From Mesorhizobium terrae (GTDB taxonomy: Bacteria > Pseudomonadota > Alphaproteobacteria > Rhizobiales > Rhizobiaceae), in contig NZ_CP044218.1 in NCBI RefSeq assembly GCF_008727715.1, positions 3,427,501 to 3,491,500 on the forward strand: a DNA stretch of 64,000 bases, written 5' to 3'. The notes beneath the pieces were generated by a model. That model made no database searches. It saw only the letters and a list, made by a program, of their open reading frames with translations, and was not told the origin of the DNA. A program made the translations under genes and the position numbers. This document shows, in pieces, positions 62,221-64,000 of this stretch. Positions within the stretch are counted from its first letter, which is position 1, and the number at the start of each line of letters is the position of its first letter.

Positions 62221-63021
62221 TCAGCCCCTCTTGGATGAAGACACAATGAAGGCACCAAGCAGCGCGGCAAAGGCATCCGGCTGTTCGACGCAAGGGATGT
62301 GGCCGGCATCGGCGACAATCTCGCAGCGTGCACCCGGCACGAGATCGGCCAGTGCGCGGACGAGGGCCGGCGGTGTCGAGCCGTCCTGGTCGCCGACGAC
62401 ACAGATTGTCGGGACGGAGACGCGCCTGGCCTGTTCGGTCATGTCGGCGCTGCGGAGTGCCTCGCAGGCCGCGACGTAACCATCGACGGGCTGGCGCACC
62501 AGCATGGTGCGGTAGGCGGTTAGTTCGTCCGGCCGAGCAGCGTGGAAGGCCGGCGTGAACCATTTTTCCATGATGCCATAGGCGAAACCGGCGATGCCAA
62601 CGGTTTTGGCAATTTCGATACGCTCGTTCCAGGACTGCGGCGTTCCGATTTTGTGCGCGGTGTCCGAGAGAACCAGCGCGCCGACGAGGTCGGGGCGCGT
62701 TGCGTGCAGATCGAGTGCGATCAGGCCGCCGATCGACAGGCCGCAGATGACGGCCTGGCTGATGGCGAGGTGGTCGAGCAGGGCGGCGAGGTCGGCGGCG
62801 TGGGTGGCGATGCTCGCCGGCGCGTCGCCGAGGCCGGACAGGCCATGGCCGCGCTTGTCATAGACCAGCGTCGCGCAGTCACCGGCGAGGCGGCTGACGA
62901 CATCGTCCCAGATGCGGAAGTCGGTGCCCAGCGAATTGATTAAGACGACGACCGGGCCGGAGCTTGGCGCCCCGGTCAAACGGTGGTGCAGGACTATGCC
63001 GTTGATCGTCGCCAGTTGCAC
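62221..63021 (-). CDS. pcaD: 3-oxoadipate enol-lactonase
   Basis: Alpha/beta hydrolase of 266 residues that hydrolyses the enol-lactone to 3-oxoadipate. The nucleophile elbow is GLSIGG (Ser at about residue 95), the acid Asp lies in VVGDQDGSTPP and the His in ADAGHIPCVEQP. YDKRGHGLSG is the usual lactonase block. It starts with GTG at 63021, with AAGGAGAG upstream. It is the first gene of the leftward pca operon and is divergent from pcaQ. Confidence 0.94.
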   Translation of the reverse strand: MQLATINGIVLHHRLTGAPSSGPVVVLINSLGTDFRIWDDVVSRLAGDCATLVYDKRGHGLSGLGDAPASIATHAADLAALLDHLAISQAVICGLSIGGLIALDLHATRPDLVGALVLSDTAHKIGTPQSWNERIEIAKTVGIAGFAYGIMEKWFTPAFHAARPDELTAYRTMLVRQPVDGYVAACEALRSADMTEQARRVSVPTICVVGDQDGSTPPALVRALADLVPGARCEIVADAGHIPCVEQPDAFAALLGAFIVSSSKRG

Positions 63022-63052
63022 GCAAGCTCTCCTTGCCTTCCTTGTTGTCCTT

Positions 63053-63090
63053 TCGTTTGGTTAAGTAAAATAATAAATTCCGCCAAACGA
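63053..63090. promoter_or_regulatory. Inverted repeat in pcaD/pcaQ region
   Basis: TCGTTTGG (63053-63060) is mirrored exactly by CCAAACGA (63083-63090) around an AT-rich 22-bp spacer. It adjoins the PcaQ box and may be part of the same control element or span the pcaD promoter. Confidence 0.45.
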
Positions 63091-63106
63091 TTAACTGACG
63101 GGTTAT
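63091..63106 (-). promoter_or_regulatory. PcaQ-binding box
   Basis: Read on the minus strand the site is ATAACC-CGTC-AGTTAA. As I recall, the PcaQ motif of rhizobia is ATAACC-N4-GGTTAA; this matches 11 of 12 fixed bases. It lies 70 bp upstream of the pcaD start, a usual place for LysR activation. Confidence 0.75.
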
Positions 63107-63113
63107 GGCCGCG

Positions 63114-64000
63114 ATGATCGATCAGCGCATCAAGTTCCGCCATCTGCAGACATTCGTCGAGGTGTCGCGGCAGAAAAGCGTGATGAAGGCCGCCGAGACG
63201 CTGAATGTGAGCCAGCCTGCGGTGACCAAGACCATCCGCGAGCTGGAGGAGGCGCTGGGGGTGCGGGTGCTGGAACGCGACGGGCGCGGCATTCGCGTGA
63301 CGCGGCTGGGGGAGGTTTTCCTGCGCCATGCGGGCGCCGCGATCTCGGCGCTGCGGCAAGGGGTGGATTCGATCGCCGCCGACAGCCTCGGCAACGCGCC
63401 GCCGGTGCGGGTGGGTGCGCTGCCCACGGTCTCGACCCGCATCATGCCGCACGCGATGCGGTTGTTCCTTGGCGAAAACACTAGCAGCCGTGTCAAGATC
63501 GTGACCGGCGAGAACGCGGTGCTGCTCAATCAATTGCGCGTCGGTGACCTCGACATCGTGGTAGGCCGGCTGGCGGCGCCGGAGCAGATGGCGGGATTTT
63601 CCTTCGAACATCTTTATTCGGAGGAGGTGCGTTTCGTGGTGCGTGCCGGTCATCCTTTGCTCACGGGCGGCGCCTTCGTCTTCTCCGACCTGGTCGACTA
63701 TGTGGTGCTGATGCCGACGCGGACCTCGATCATCAGGCCGTTCGTGGAACGTCTTTTGATCGCCAACGGCATGCCGAACTGGCCGAACCAGATAGAAACG
63801 GTCTCCCACGCTTTCGGCCGTGCCTTCGTGCGCTCCACGGACGCCGTCTGGGTGATCTCGGAGGGTGTGGTGGCAGCTGATGTCGCCGAGGGGTTTCTCG
63901 TCACCCTGCCGATCGACACCAGCGAGACCAAGGGGCCGGTCGGGCTCACCATCCGCACGGATTCGGTGCCGACGCTCGCACTCGGGCTTTTGATGCAGAC
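63114..64000 (+). CDS. pcaQ: LysR-family activator of pca operon (PcaQ), cut by window end
   Basis: Partial protein; about 295 residues are visible and the stop is beyond the window. The N-terminus IKFRHLQTFVEVSRQKSVMK with SQPAVTKTIRELEEALGVRV is the LysR helix-turn-helix and the usual PcaQ start. The effector domain includes VRVGALPTVSTRIMPHAMRL and the central DLDIVVGRLAAPEQM. ATG codons at 63105 and 63114 are in frame; 63114 is preferred because the first would lie inside the PcaQ box and the second gives the family start MIDQR. PcaQ activates pcaDCHGB in response to beta-carboxymuconate-type intermediates and usually represses itself. Confidence 0.88.
   Translation, partial: MIDQRIKFRHLQTFVEVSRQKSVMKAAETLNVSQPAVTKTIRELEEALGVRVLERDGRGIRVTRLGEVFLRHAGAAISALRQGVDSIAADSLGNAPPVRVGALPTVSTRIMPHAMRLFLGENTSSRVKIVTGENAVLLNQLRVGDLDIVVGRLAAPEQMAGFSFEHLYSEEVRFVVRAGHPLLTGGAFVFSDLVDYVVLMPTRTSIIRPFVERLLIANGMPNWPNQIETVSHAFGRAFVRSTDAVWVISEGVVAADVAEGFLVTLPIDTSETKGPVGLTIRTDSVPTLALGLLMQ

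Noticed and set aside
1..64000. tRNA, rRNA, CRISPR array or prophage
   Set aside because: No cloverleaf ends, conserved rRNA segments, regularly spaced repeats or phage structural genes were seen while reading through both strands; a covariance-model search was not possible here.

Overview
The window is a high-GC stretch of an alphaproteobacterial chromosome or large replicon, most likely a Hyphomicrobiales member close to Mesorhizobium or related Phyllobacteriaceae. This rests on gene content: curlin repeats with a CsgH-type protein, many solute-binding-protein ABC importers, and a pca operon with PcaQ in the rhizobial arrangement pcaDCHGB / pcaQ. There are no rRNA or tRNA genes, no CRISPR array and no intact insertion sequence. 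Nearly all of it is catabolic or transport modules, each with its own regulator.

Layout. 1-1.7 kb: curli-like operon (curlin, CsgH-like, curlin) without the secretion genes. 1.9-15.9 kb: a locus built like the Agrobacterium occ/noc opine regions. It has a HisJQMP-type importer, a LysR regulator and an Lrp regulator. A three-subunit Oox/Nox/Hcn-like dehydrogenase is joined by an argininosuccinate-lyase-family enzyme, a cupin, an aldehyde dehydrogenase, an aminotransferase and an ornithine-cyclodeaminase-family enzyme. 16.1-20.7 kb: a secreted small protein followed by two LolD/MacB-type ATPases and one large FtsX/MacB permease. 21.2-23.0 kb: a DbpA-like DEAD-box helicase. 23.0-24.3 kb: a decayed stretch with an ABC-F ATPase remnant and a probable IS630-type transposase remnant.

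24.3-32.8 kb: a LacI-type regulator facing a polyol/sugar ABC importer (binding protein, two permeases, small membrane protein, two ATPases) and a fused DhaK-DhaL kinase. Two near-identical palindromes sit at the promoter. 33.4-41.8 kb: Lrp regulator, HyuA-type hydantoinase/oxoprolinase subunit, DUF917 protein and a five-gene peptide/opine-type ABC importer. 41.9-50.4 kb: a branched-chain-amino-acid-type (Liv) importer split around a GntR regulator, with two paralogous aldo-keto reductases (one fused to a Rid domain) and a TIGR04076-type protein. 50.6-52.5 kb: membrane diguanylate cyclase.

52.8-64.0 kb: pcaDCHGB (protocatechuate branch of the beta-ketoadipate pathway) transcribed leftwards, followed on the same strand by a second complete Liv-type importer and a periplasmic YtcJ-like amidohydrolase. 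pcaQ reads rightwards and is cut by the window edge. A near-perfect PcaQ box lies between pcaD and pcaQ.

The common theme is scavenging of plant- or soil-derived nitrogen and carbon compounds: opine-like amino acid conjugates, polyols, cyclic amides or peptides, and aromatic acids. Substrate assignments beyond protocatechuate are inference from family and neighbourhood.
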